A stretch of DNA of 64,000 bases from Bombardia bombarda (Eukaryota; Ascomycota; Sordariomycetes; Sordariales; Lasiosphaeriaceae): contig JAULSR010000010.1 of the NCBI GenBank assembly GCA_030512295.1, positions 124,001-188,000 of the forward strand. The letters are read 5' to 3'. The notes beneath the pieces were generated by a model, which saw nothing but the letters and a program-made list of their open reading frames with translations, did no database searches and was not told the DNA's origin. The position numbers and the translations under genes are program-made. Each line of letters opens with the position of its first letter. Position 1 is the first letter of the stretch. Below, in pieces: positions 10,102-22,098 of this stretch.

Positions 10102-13100
10102 TTACATGTATGGTCTAAATAATCTCAAATCTAACGTGGTCAGTCTGTTATCTCGGAGAGCAGCAAGTAGTTCCTTTGCATAAACCATAATACAGTCATC
10201 AGTAAATGTATCCCGGATCACTGACTCGACAGAATGTGCGCCGGCGCGTTGTCCACTATCGATGGTTGCGGTCTGAAAGGTCGCAAAATGGCATATGGTT
10301 GTAACCCCTTCATCTTGTAGCCTTGCCGTCTCGCTTCTTGCCATGCTTGATATGTGCTCGGTGCACTGCGCGTGAGGATTGGCGCCATGCTTCAGCATGA
10401 CTGCAAGTATGTACAAGAGCTCGTGCTGTTCGCTTTGGCATATATATTGACGCTTCCTGCTCCGGGTGCCATGGTAGTCATGCACCACGTGGACCACGTA
10501 CTCCCATATTGATTGTCCCAGGTATTGTTCGTTTGGATCGCAGCCCATCTCAAGAAATAATTCGATCAGGGATAGAGATATCATCCCCTCTTCCACCTGC
10601 CTAAAGAAGGATAAAATGCAAAATCGAAGGGGGGAGCCTTGGAATCCTTGCGCAAAGCGAGAAAACGCAACCGGAAACCCTCGCTGGTCGGAAACGTAAA
10701 AGAATGGTCTTGTACAAATGGTCTTTGTGTCATTTAACCATGGGAAGTGACCCCGATGTTTGTCTAATGTGTAATCGCCTTGCCATATAGGCCCTTCTCT
10801 TAGACTGTATGAATCGGTCTGGATGTCGGACTTGATGTCTCGACCGTCTTCTACTAAATTTGCTTCTAGCTCTCTTGCGGAATAAGCTCTGTCCCATTCA
10901 TAAAGAAGGTCGATGTCTACCTGCGTGCCATCTAACGGTAGTTGTGAGATGTTCACTTCCAATATTGAGCCGCACGTTATGTCACCTAATCCGTGGTCCC
11001 TTTTGATGCCAGCAACACAAGCTACAAGCAGGCATGTCCCGGGATTGAATGCCAAGTCCTTTGTCTGGTCTAGAATCTTCTGCCATATGCGAGGCTGCTC
11101 CATGTAATCGCGTGTTGTTCGATGCAGATATCGAATTTTCACTTCTAAACGAGTTTTGACTTCACCGATGGCCCAAAATTGGAGGTGTCGTAGGTTTCTT
11201 TGGTGCAGCTCGAGGCCTTCTTCAAACATGAAGTCTTCAGCATTAACCTCAAGGAGGCAGCGACAGCGCGAGCTCAGCCTTTGGATTCCAGTCTCGAGTA
11301 ACTGCTTTCTCTGATCGCACCAGGCATTTGTGAGACTCTCTTCCATTGGGGTTGTCTTCATCCATAAGACTTCCTCTGGGGAGTAAGTTAGCGCCAAATG
11401 AAGTAAGAGAAGTTCCAAGTGGTTGCCGTTTGCCCTGAAGAGCTGGAATATCTTCGCAGACTCGACGGGATGCTCTGTCTGAATTTGCGCAAAGATTCGG
11501 TCGTAGAGGCTGTCCAGATCATCTGGAAGTTCCTGAAGCCGACGGGAAAGTTCTTCTGCGTCATCACCGGAACGAATACCACTGATCAGAGAGTTCACAA
11601 CCAATGTCACCCATAAGAAAACACCTGAAGCCTTGTCGACAATCTCTTTGATGAGCCATTCCACTTGCTGCGGCTGACGACTTGAGAACTTCTGGACACT
11701 TTTGTTGCTAAGAAGTCTTTCCCTGACATATAACATGATGTCGGTCCTTGTCAGGTCTTGAAGCCGGAGTGACGGTACTCGGCCAAATATCTCGGTCAGG
11801 CCGGCCAATGGCCGACTCGACAAGCAGAATTTGACGTGAGGGGAAGTCTTGGAAAGTTCGACCAGAAAGTCGGCAATTTCGTCCGGGTCCCCTTCGGCCT
11901 CGTCTATGCCGTCCACAAAGAAGCAAAGTCGTAGGTGTGGCGCTGCGAGATTGACAAGATTTTCGAAAGCTCTTTTTAACCGGCCCAGGCTCCAAATCTC
12001 TCTCGTAATCTCAAGATCATAAGCAGCCTTTTGTGTCATTCTGTCCCACTCATCTGGAAAGACGTGCGGAAGCAAATCTCGGTTTGCACGTAGCGCATCA
12101 TAGAGTAAGGTTCGAAACAGACCTTCCTGAGAGCGTTGTGCTTCTTGGCCGCTGTTCCAATAGTAGAAAACACCGGTAAGAAGCCGCTCACCACCCACCC
12201 AATGGGAAAGATACCGCTGAGTGAGAGGGTTATTACAAATAAATTTCATCAATGTGGACTTCCCAGAAGCGGGCTTGCCGTGGATCCAATAGACTCCAGC
12301 TCCTTCTTCTTGGAGCCAAGACCTGAAGCTGTGCCAGGGCTTTTGATCGTGCGAAGAATCATCGTAGATCCATTGAAAGGTCTGTTCGTGAGCTTTCGCA
12401 ATCGCTTCAGACCGGTCATCCAACGATTCGAACCTCAAGCTGTCTAACAAGGCGAGGTGCACTCGAGTTGTTCGTCTTTCGACATCTTCCTGAACAAGAA
12501 TATCCCTCACGTTGTGCTGGGATTTATGCGCAAGTTCAGCGTGCCTTCTTCTGGAAGACAGATATCGAAAGAAAGACCCGAGCCGTGTCTGACTATTTTG
12601 TTCCCTTTTATTCTTAGGGCGGGTTGTCATGGCCTGCACATGACTTTCAAGAAAGCTGCCGATAGCCTCCTTTGTTTTCTCATCAAGATGAGAATAGGTC
12701 GTGTTTGAGACAAAGGACTTCTTGCCTAGATGAGCTCGGACTTGATCTCTCTGAGGCTCGGTCAGAGTTTGTATCTGGTTGCGTATCTGATTCTCGTCTG
12801 AGGTGCTGGAAATGAGGGAAAGGATATTCTGGATATCCGCTTCCATCCTGTCGATTCGGACATCGCTATTGAAAGACAGCTTTGTCAAGGCCATACTATG
12901 TCCGGGATTTATATTAATACACGTTGGAGGTAATCTGAAGACACTTTGCAAGGTAGGTCTTTAGTCACAGCCTACCTGTTTGCCACCAAAAGCTCCGTAT
13001 CCAGCTCAGCTCGCAGACCATTCAATCGTTTTGCCATCTCGTCAATCTCCGTTTTAGACCAGACGGATTTGAGGGCGTGTCGAAGAGTCTTCCACTTTCG

Positions 13101-13406
13101 ATGCTCAGAGCCTTTAGGGACCTTCAACAGGTGCAGGCGCATGAGTAATTCGTCGGATATCACTGTGCACTCTTGACAGATTTGCTCGAGGCGAGGACTC
13201 AAGTTCTTCTGATTAGAGCTTCGGGATGCACGAAGATCTTCGGTCAGTCTCTTCAACCGACCGGCGACTGTTTCCCGCTCGAGATTCTCCTTCAAGACAC
13301 CGTCGGCTGAGTCATACAGTTCCTTGCTCTTGCAAACAACCTCTCTTGACCAGTCCACAAATGGGACTATGGCGGCCGCAACCGAGAGAGCAGCGAGGGG
13401 TTCCAT
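10102..13406 (-). CDS. NACHT-domain STAND (NLR-like) protein
   Basis: ATG at 13406-13404. Exon 1 (13406-12976) encodes a 143-residue helical N-terminal domain, starting MEPLAALSVAAAIVPFVDW and including EHRKWKTLRHALKSVWSK, typical of the HeLo-like/SesA-like N-termini of fungal NLRs. The intron is most likely 12975-12896 (GTAGGC...ATAG, 80 nt); an acceptor at 12935 also keeps frame. Exon 2 ends at TAA 10104-10102, about 1,074 residues in all. The NACHT P-loop is HGKPASGKSTLMKF (about 12280-12240) and Walker B is LCFFVDGIDEAEGD. A DUF7791-like stretch follows (SGVFLWVTLVV). The C-terminus has two ankyrin-like units only (LIELFLEMGCDPNEQ, ILAVMLKHGANPHAQ). Such proteins act as non-self or damage sensors that oligomerise on ligand binding; the specific role is inferred from family only. 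Confidence 0.85.
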
Positions 13407-13760
13407 GGTGAGCTGAACATTCGATATTGCGAGATGTTTGGCGATCAGGAAGAGCTTTGGTGCGGGGCGCGCAATATTCTTTTGCTCTGGAGAGCTTCCT
13501 GGGTTTGGTGCACAGAATTCAGCCCAACCTAAGGCTCAAGGCTCACAGGATATGCAGGCATAGCCACGATCACCCTATGGCCATTGGGTACTCAGGGAAT
13601 GGCATGCACACTGCCACACTGCCATTGGGCAAGGCATGCGCGAGAACTTATGAGCGGGTACCAATGCATCAAAGGCTTTCATCGCCCGTAATTAAGGTGC
13701 CTAACTAGAACTACACACCTAAGCACATCAAGACAGGCCGCCTGCCACCGAATGACCCAA
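13407..13760. other. intergenic between two minus-strand genes
   Basis: About 350 bases forming the promoter side of the NACHT gene and the 3' flank of the hypothetical gene. A repeated GCCATTGGG (13579, 13621) is visible. No gene is seen. Confidence 0.4.
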
Positions 13761-14638
13761 TCAGTCCCTCCACCACGGAACCTCCAACGCCCCATTCTCC
13801 ACCCCCGTAACGCACCTCACCTTATCCGACACCCCAGCAACACCACGCAGCCGAAAAAACACAGTCCACGACTTCTTAACCCCAACCCACGTATTCGTCC
13901 GAAAAAACCCATCCGTCAACCTAATCTGCCCCCTCCGACCCTCAAAATAGCCAATCAGCTCCTCCAGCACCGACGGCGTCTGAATTCTTCCCGTCCCATA
14001 CAGCACCGCCACAATCTCGACCTGCTGCTGCCCGCCCCCACCTTGACCCCCCTCCACACCGTCTCCCCCGACAGGGTCGAAAAGAACCTCGGCAAACCAA
14101 CCCGCACCTTGGCCTCCTCATCCAGATGCGCCGTCGGCGTGATCTTGACCGTGATGTGCGGTGCGAACTGCGTAGCATTCAGCAGGCGCATCTCGCCGTC
14201 GCCGTCGTCGTACTGGTACAGCACGACGAGGGTCTTGATCGTGCCAATGGCGGGGTCGGGGAGCAGCTTGGTGTGGATGGTGTGCATGTTGAGCGTCAGG
14301 GCTTCAAAGGTTCTCGGGACAGTGTATGTGCTGGAGTCGGGAGTGGGACGGGAGTTGGAGATGTGCCGTGCAAATTTCTTGGGCTTGGGCTCGGGCTCGG
14401 ACTCGACGGTGATCATGCCCTGGAGCTCGGCGGTGACGATGATGCCGCCCCATGTTGCGCCGAGGATGCGGAGGCGGGCGGGGCCGGACGGGACGTGGAT
14501 GATGGGTTGGGGTTGCGCGAACTCTGAATACGGCGGGCTGGGGCCGAGATCTTCTTGTTTGGCCTCCGGTTCGTAGAAGGAGGAGTCTGAGGTGGGTGTT
14601 TGGCCGTCGGCTACGGTTTGCCAGCTTTGGAGGGTCAT
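13761..14638 (-). CDS. hypothetical protein, reading frame broken once
   Basis: ATG at 14638-14636 (MTLQSWQTVADG). The frame stays good through PSGPARLRILGATWGG, a Lys/Pro-rich linker, and HITVKITPTAHLDEEAK. It must then switch frame before about 14040 to reach QQQVEIVAVLYGTGRIQ, EELIGYFEG and the stop at 13761. The best place is the C6 run 14047-14052 (G6 on the coding strand); one extra G there joins the two frames, and GC3-rich codons continue up to it. The protein reads as a mostly beta, soluble cytosolic protein of about 290 residues, with a weak resemblance to fungal arrestin-like hypotheticals that I do not press. No intron fits the break. It may be intact in the living strain. Confidence 0.55.
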
Positions 14639-17251
14639 GATGGGCTGGGTTCGGGAGGACTGAAGGTGAGTTCAAGATTGTCAAGGCTGATGATGAGGAC
14701 AGACGATCAATTGAAGCTGATGACACTACAATGACTTATACATATAAGCCATTGAGGGAGAGTATTTTGAGGACTCCCATTAAACTCAATTTGGTGCTTA
14801 TGACGACCACTGCTGCGCGTCAAATGCTACGCTAGGTACGCGTCTGGGTCGAATCCGTCGAATCAGAGCGTGATATCGACAATCCTCCAAGAGCGACCTG
14901 TCCGCGTGTGCGGCGCAGCACTTTTCCAGCCCCCAACTAAGCGACAATGGTATAGTTTGGTATGAGATAGGTTTGAATCTATTTTGGGGTCCTTAGATAT
15001 GTTGTATGCTCCGTATTATTGACATGAGTTGTACTGATATAAGTGCCAGGATGACACAAGACAGAACACAGGCGCTATTTCACCCAAGACTGGATCTTGT
15101 GCATGAAAATGAAGGAATGATCAATCCATACCAAAGAAGTTACAGTAGGTGCCGTGTAGTTGTAGAATTCATAAGCAATATGAACGATAAGAGATGCATT
15201 TTCTGGGGATGCATAGGTTAGTAAACAGGGAGGTTAGCTCACGCCACAAATAGAGCTTGGAATCGAGTTTACATACCTGGGTACGGTACCTTTGAAGAGA
15301 GCAGTATCTCCCTAAGTAACCCTAAAACTGGACAAACGTGCCTGTACAGTCTGGGATCAAAAAGTTTGCTGCCCTCTTTAGCGCCCTCTAGAAAAATATG
15401 TGAAGGAGCCAGGCACTGGGCATGTGACAGAGTCATTGCTCGCTCAATGCTCTCCCTCTTCCCCCCTAGGGGTGTCATGCAGCATAATCCGACATTGAGC
15501 AGCAAATCTGGTCAGGTCGATAACTATTGATGGACGGCTATGCGTGTGTGGTTAATTATTGTGCCTGAGACGCATATATGAGTAACCTCTCGTCTGATGC
15601 TCCAAGGCCAAAAGGAGGATAGAGGTAGAGGAAGACGGAAAGAGGAGATGCTGTAAGGGAGAAAGGTGCTGGTACCTAGTAGTAAACGCAGCTGCAGTAG
15701 GTCAAGACAGAACAAAGGGAGGAAGGAATAGGAGGAAGAGGGGATGGGGGATTCTCTGGGCCGTAAAGAATGGCTGGAGAGATATCACAACTCTTCCAGC
15801 TCTCCCTATCAGGCAACGCAATTTGCTAGAGTTCGGACTGGCAAAGACGGTATGGGATTCAGACTCATGATCTATCAAACATTCAGATATGGCTCAATCT
15901 GGCACACAGGTGATATCCCATTTAGGAAGGTAACCCCTGACTGAGTGGCAGTCCAGGAGCAGCATTGCTGAAGAGAACATCTGTTGCCAACTTCCAGTCA
16001 GTTATCAGTACACAATAATGCGCTGAAAGAGAACCTACAAGTAAGTGCTGTGGAACGTCAGCTTTGTATCTCTTCCTCGAAACCATACCAGCAATGGTCA
16101 GGTACAAGAGCCAGCATTCACCACGTTGAAGACGCCATACCAATCCGCGAATCACGGTGCAGAACGATATCATGGCAGCTATTTCTGGACCTGGCTGTCA
16201 AGTTTGACGGCAGCACAGAAGAGACGAATGAGGTGTGCAGAAGGTATCAGGGAGCCAGTATCTCCATGAGGCCTCCCGAACATGGATTGCTGTCCGAGCT
16301 GAGCGGAGCACATGTGCCACCCTCTTCTAGTTGCTGGTGAACTGTCTGGTGTTACAGATTGCGAAAGAGGGAAAATGCGGGGAAAGGGTGGCCCATCGAC
16401 GGACACGTCGGCAGACTCAAACGGGCATCGAGGCCCGGGAGCTTGACTCGGGGGCAAGATCACATCATGTCCGGTGCACCATGGTCTGCAGGTGCGGCAG
16501 ATCATACAGATGCCGAGCACCATTCGGAGAATACTAGCTCTGCGGGGGTGGAAAGGGGTAGCGTAGCAATCGAACATTGCGGGTGGTGGACCAAAAACTC
16601 GGGGGCTTGTAGTCAGTCAGCTACGGATCATGTTGATACGCGATAACAACAAGTGGAGGTCGATTCGCGGGGACGCGGCCATCACGGCTATCCAAGGGTT
16701 AGGCAGTTGTAAGACTGCATAGCGGCTGCAAAAGTGATAGGTTTGTGTGTTTTTGGTGCATGACATTGCGTCGCGTTGCCTCTTCTGATAACATATCGTG
16801 ATGCCTCTTCTGGACTGAGCTGCCGTGGAGGGCAGGAGGAGAAGACATCGAATTCCTGCCGTTTCGACCAAGTGCATCGAGTGTGCCTACGTTGCTGAGC
16901 AAATTACCACCTCGACACGTGGGCTTGTGCCGCTGAGGGGTTAATCGAAGCTTGTATGCCGTGCCTGCCGTTTTGCATTGGAGATCGATCGTCCATTGCA
17001 TCGTGCTTGCCCAAGGAGTTACTCCCTCCAGTAATCCGTGTGTGACAGGGTTAGGGTTGCCCGAAACCACACACCTCGCACACCTCTTGAAGATGATGCA
17101 TGTACTCTGTACTCCGTGCGAAGCGATATGGGAAACGTCAGTCATTTGATCAATTACCAACAAGAACAACACCATCTGCCATCCTCGAGATAAGCCCGTG
17201 GCTGAGCTCGATCTGCGGCATATAAAACATGGCACACGGAGTGAGAGGCGT

Positions 17252-17275
17252 GGGGGGGGGGGGGGGGGGGGGGGG
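17252..17275 (+). repeat. poly-G run of 24
   Basis: Uninterrupted G, the longest mononucleotide run in the window. It sits about 0.7 kb upstream of the arginase start. G-runs of this size can form stacked quadruplexes and are hard to sequence. Confidence 0.9.
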
Positions 17276-17771
17276 CAATTGAAGACCAACGCGAATAACA
17301 CGGCCTTGTGAAACATACACCTTGTGAAACATACATCGAGGCACCAACATATAAGATCACCTCGACTTTCACCCAAAGATAACTTCAACACCTCTGATAG
17401 CCAAGTTTTGATCTCATCACCAACTTTGTCGATCAACAGCGATCCAAACCGTCTTACATAAGATCTTGACCCACGTGAAAACCCCATCCCTGCGCTCAAC
17501 CTTGTCCGCCAGTCACGCTTTACACGCCTTTTACGTAACTAGTACATTCCTGCCTTAGGCGACGATCAAAACCCCAGCACAAACTGCCCCTCCATTGGCG
17601 GGTCACAAGCTCGGTGTCATTTTTAGCTGCCAACAAAAACCCCCTTAGCCCAAAGGTTCCGCCACCTCGCATCCGAAACGCCGCCGATAACCGGTCCCAC
17701 GCCCTTCGGCTTCCGGTTCACCACTGATCCGATCTAGTGTAACAAAACGTGCGCCCTTGTGTCGCATTCCC

Positions 17772-17798
17772 CTAGTCTAGCTCTAGCTCTAGCTCTAG
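17772..17798 (+). repeat. CTAGCT-type hexamer repeat in arginase promoter
   Basis: CTAGTCTAGCTCTAGCTCTAGCTCTAGA: four near-perfect TCTAGC units roughly 150 bases before the arginase ATG. It may be simple slippage or a multi-copy binding site; nothing in the sequence decides. Confidence 0.5.
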
Positions 17799-17947
17799 AA
17801 GCAGCACTAGAAGCCCACAGCCAAGGGCCCAAGACTTTTGTCGAAGCGAACCAAGGCCGAACCAGTCAAGAAATTCCTTGATTCAAAAGCTTGCGTATTT
17901 CCCGCCGCCAATCACTCCCGGTTCTTGCTCTCGTTCCTACCACACTC

Positions 17948-19236
17948 ATGTCTCCGTCCCGCATCGACGACTACTCCGAACCTGCAGCACCGCCGTCCAA
18001 AAAGACGGTCGGCGCCATCCTCGACCCAACAGCAACACCTCCCACAGCAGCAGCAGCGTCGAGTCCTCGGCGCAACACCTTTGGCAACATGAACACCTCC
18101 CTGATCGAGTCCAAGTTCCTGTCCCACCCCGACGAGCTCGGCATTGTTGCCGTAGGCTTCTCCGGCGGCCAGGTACGCTCTCATTCCCCCTCCTTTTCCT
18201 CCCACTGCCACCAAGCCCCACCAGCTAACCCCTCTCCCCACCCGCAGTGCAAACCCGGCGTCGACGCCGCCCCCTCGGCCCTCATCGCCTCCGGCCTGCT
18301 CACGCAGATCCGCGACGAGCTCGGCTACAAGCTGCACGGCGACGACACGGTGCACCTGTACACGGACCTCGTGCCGGCCGCGGACCCGCCCTTCCGCAAC
18401 ATGAAGAACCCGCGCGCCGTCTCGTCCGTGACCGAGCGCATCGCCGAGCAGACGTACGCGCACGCCAAGGAGGGCCGCCTCGTCCTGACCCTCGGCGGCG
18501 ACCACAGCATCGCCATCGGCACCGTCGGCGGCACCGCAAAGGCCATCCGCGAGCGCCTCGGCCGGGAGATGGCCGTCATCTGGGTCGACGCGCACGCCGA
18601 CATCAACACGCCCGAGACGAGCGGCAGCGGCAACATCCACGGCATGCCCGTCAGCTTCCTGACTGGGCTGGCCAGGGAGGAGAAGGAGGAGTTTTTCGGG
18701 TGGATGAAGGATGAGAACAGGATCAGTGTCAAGAAGTTGGTGTATATTGGGCTGCGGGATGTTGATGTGGAGGAGAAGAGAATCCTGAGGGAGCATGGGA
18801 TTAAGGCGTTCAGCATGTTTGATATTGACAGGTTTGTTTTTCTTCCCCTTCCCCCCCCCCCCCCCCCCCCAACCCACCAAATCTGCTGTGCGGTTAGACC
18901 AGAATCACTGACAAAAACAAAAGACACGGCATCGGCCGCGTCATGGAGATGGCCCTCGGCCACATCGGCACCGACACGCCCATCCACCTGTCCTTTGACG
19001 TCGACGCGCTCGACCCCATGTGGGCGCCGTCCACCGGCACGCCCGTCCGCGGCGGCCTGACCCTGCGCGAGGGCGACTACATCTGCGAGTGTGTGCACGA
19101 GACGGGCAGCCTCATCGCCGTCGACCTGGTCGAGGTCAACCCCAGCCTGGCGCCCGCAAACGACACTGGAGCGCACGAGACCGTTAGAGCCGGTTGCTCG
19201 CTCGTCCGATGCGCGCTGGGCGAGAGCTTGCTCTGA
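17948..19236 (+). CDS. arginase (L-arginine amidinohydrolase)
   Basis: Three exons: 17948-18172, 18248-18831, 18924-19236; introns have GTACGC...CCGCAG and GTTTGT...AAAAG ends, the second with an ACTGAC branch. The product has 373 residues. It hydrolyses arginine to ornithine and urea, the catabolic branch of the arginine pathway. Binuclear Mn ligands are visible in LTLGGDHSIAIG, WVDAHADINTPETSGSGNIH and SFDVDALDP, all intact. The start of the conserved core is ESKFLSHPDELGIVAVGFS then GVDAAPSALIASGL. Compared with usual fungal arginases (about 320-330 residues) there is an N-terminal extension of 47 residues before a second ATG at 18089, rich in Pro, Ala and Ser. If only the inner ATG is used the protein is of normal size. 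Confidence 0.93.
18851..18870 (+). repeat. poly-C run of 20 inside arginase intron 2
   Basis: Uninterrupted C in the intron 18832-18923, upstream of the branch site. The pyrimidine content would not hinder splicing. Confidence 0.9.
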
Positions 19237-21409
19237 GCAGCTTTGGGGTGTGTACCATGACCATTATGGCGGGGAGATAGAGTAAGAGGGGGGAGCAGCA
19301 TCATTAAGGCGAGCATCAAAGGAACCGGAAAGAAGGGAAGGAAAGGAAAGGGCATCGGGCGGCAGGGCATCAATTGGGAATTTGCACTATTTGGCTAGCC
19401 ATGTGTCGACAACTTTTTCGTTTTTTTCATAGTTGGGGGGTTGGGGTAGACAGGCAAGGTCGGTATAAAGCCAGGCAAATCGTTCATTTTTAGCACCTAG
19501 GGAGGTTTTTTTGGGACGGCATTCATAGACTTGGCTGGGGTGTGGGATTTTTTCGGGCGCCTTTCACTGGGCAAGCAAGCATCGTGTTATATGATGATGG
19601 ATTATTAGTTGTGAAAGTTCTTGGACATCAAGGATGAGTTGATATAGGTGTTTTAGTTATGATATATAACGAAACGAGTTTTTATGTACATCTATTGAGC
19701 AATCTGCAAAGGACCATGTGGTGAAAAATGAGAAATGGCGATGGGATGCAGTGCGATGTCGGTGGCTGCTTGCTGCAGAGAAGAGGACCCGGGGAGAGCC
19801 GAGATGTTGTGAATTGTGGGCAGCGGCACCGCAGGTTGCTTCAGGGATCTGTGGATTCCCGACATCGGCTTTCTTATTCTGGGTCTGCTGCAGCGGGCGG
19901 TTCAAAACAGCCAAGCGGCCCAGCCACCAAACGCGGTGCACACACGGGACTCCACATCCCACGCCACGGTCCCCTGAGGGCCCAACAAAGGTGCTTCGGG
20001 TTCCAGAAGCTGGATGGATGGATGGACAACTCAGACATGCGCCACCCGCATTCCATGGATGGACAGAGAGTTGAATTCCATTGACTCCATGAACTTTGGT
20101 TGACGATTAAGTGCTGCTGTCCTGTTTCTCGCTTGCGACCTAACTATTGCCCGATCAGCGCTGTTGCTTGAAACAGATCTCTTTTGAACCTCATGGTTAG
20201 AACTGTGCTTTTTTGACTGTTCCTCAGATCCTTTCACAACCCGATCTGATCTTATCTGATTGATCGTTGCCTTGTCTTGCGGGTTTCCCCCTGAGCTTGT
20301 CTAGAGCGTCTATTATAGCCCCTGTCTGAGCTCATCCCGCGCCATCCCGCTCCAGCTATCGATAGGTGCGCGATACCAAAAAGGTGCGCCAAGTTTCTGG
20401 TTCCCGCGTTCGCTGGCTCGCTGTTGAGCACTTGGCAAACCGCGCCGTTGCGCAAATCCTCGTTCAGTTGTCAACACCTCGCACACGTCTTCCATTTCAT
20501 ACCCAGCTTCAAGATAATAGATAATAACGATAGTACGAGAGCTATCTGTCCGTGCCTTTTTCTTTTAACATCTTTTTTCACAAGAGCCGACCCCAACCGA
20601 CAACTAAACCTGCCAACCCAACTCCAGCCGAAGCTAGCTCCCCGCTCTCCCGCGCTCCCAACCTCCCCGAGCGCAAAATCGCGGACGCGACCACACAACT
20701 TCAGGCTACTGGCGGCGGGAGATCCACAGCCCAACCTTGGACACTTGGTTGTTTGCAAAACACACCAAGCAAGCCAGCCAGCGATCCGTTCCGAAATCCG
20801 CCAATTTTATCGCCCTAAACCGATTGACCGAACAATTGAGTAAAACGACCTACCGATCGAGCCGACAGGCCGAGCCGTCGCGGCCCGAATTGCCAATTGG
20901 CAAGAAGCAAACACTCACTATAATCGTTTGCTCCACCACTTCCGCAACGTGGCACGGCCGTCTTCATTCACTGCGTGGTCAGACTCTGTTGTTTAAAGCT
21001 TGCCAGCGAGCAAGGACCTCCCAAGAGAGACAAGACAAGACAAGGGCCCTGTTTGCAAGTCGCCTTGGTTAGGGCTGGGACAGCGCGCCCGCGCTCAGGA
21101 AATACGTAGGCATTTGGTTGCTTGCAATTGTACCTGGACTTCCTGTGGTTTACTCTGGAAAGAAGGCAGTCACTTGGTAAAGAAGTAAAGAAAAGAAGCG
21201 GGAGACCATTGGATCTCAAGGACGGAATCTTGGCTCTCTCACCGAGCGATCGAAGCCACTCAAAACTTTCGAGTGCGGCACCAGTATCGCATCTCTGGCG
21301 CTGAACAAGTTCAACCCAGTTCCAATCGCCATCCGTTGCTCTTCCCACACACAAACACCTACCTAACCTCACCAAGTTCGCACCTCGGTGCCATCGCCAG
21401 CTCACCACC
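19237..21409. other. 2.2-kb intergenic stretch
   Basis: 3' flank of arginase followed by the promoter and a long CT-rich leader of the membrane-protein gene (20600-21400). Small duplications occur, such as TGGATGGA repeats at 20012-20065. No gene is supported. Confidence 0.45.
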
Positions 21410-22098
21410 ATGGCAACATCCACCGTCACGAGCGACTCGCTCGTCTTTACGCGCCGCCCCGAGCGCGTCCACAAGTACCACTGGCCGGCCGTCCAGCTCA
21501 ACATCTGGATGCTCATCATGCTCATCGCCGCGTGCACCATCATCGGCGTCTTTGCCACCTTTATCCAGATCCAGCAGGCCCTCTTGTTACCGGTGCCATG
21601 GTATGTGTTCTCCCCCCCATTCCTCTCCCCCTCCCGGCCCCGCCTTCCATTCCACCAATAATCCCCCCAATCCCCTCCCCCCCCCCCTTTGCATTCCACA
21701 CTAAACACCCCCACAGGTACTTCCCCTACTACATCACCGTCTCCGCCCTCGCCGTCGCCTTCATCATCCTCCTGCTCTGGCTCATCTACCAGCGCCGCCT
21801 GCTGCCGTCCATCGTCATGATCGGTGGCTTCATGCTTTTTGTGCTCTGGCTCGTCGGCCTCATCGTGATATCCGTGCAGCTGTGGGGCCCGCAAGGGTCC
21901 GTCAACTCAAACTGCAACTTATTTGTCTTTGGCGCGAACCCGATCCCAACGGGCCAGAATTTGCAGACGCTCGCGTGGCTCGAGCAGCGAAGTATTTGTC
22001 AGAGCTGGCAGGCCGTGTTTGCGTTTGGGCTCGTCGGCGCGGTTTTTTTGCTGTGGATTATGGTGATTGCTTACAAGGTTTTTGCGGAGGATGCCTAG
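21410..22098 (+). CDS. four-helix integral membrane protein of unknown function
   Basis: ATG at 21410 in good context (ACCACCATGG). Exons 21410-21600 and 21717-22098; the 116-nt intron starts GTATGT, has a CACTAAAC branch and ends CACAG, and itself holds an 11-nt poly-C run. The product has 190 residues with four hydrophobic segments: around LNIWMLIMLIAACTIIGVF, YYITVSALAVAFIILLLW, IVMIGGFMLFVLWLVGL and the C-terminal AVFAFGLVGAVFLLWIMV. Cys-containing loop between helices 3 and 4 (SVNSNCNLF ... ERSICQSW) could form a disulfide outside the cell. The arrangement recalls MARVEL-like tetraspan proteins of ascomycetes. Topology is seen directly; the family name is a guess. Confidence 0.8.

Larger units (their letters stand above)
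14639..17947. other. 3.3-kb stretch without a supported gene
   Basis: Several short frames exist but none has a recognised domain or intron-consistent structure. Purine-rich strings occur at 15600-15740. A 24-nt poly-G run lies at 17252-17275 and a CTAGCT hexamer repeat at 17772-17798, both listed separately. The last 450 bases are the presumed arginase promoter and leader. Confidence 0.45.

Noticed and set aside
15984..16646. Overlapping plus-strand frames as a gene
   Set aside because: Several short frames of equal quality, no domain, no intron that joins them.
18247..18880. Long open frames opposite and out of phase with arginase
   Set aside because: Shadows caused by the high GC content of the arginase exons; the spliced arginase explains the region.
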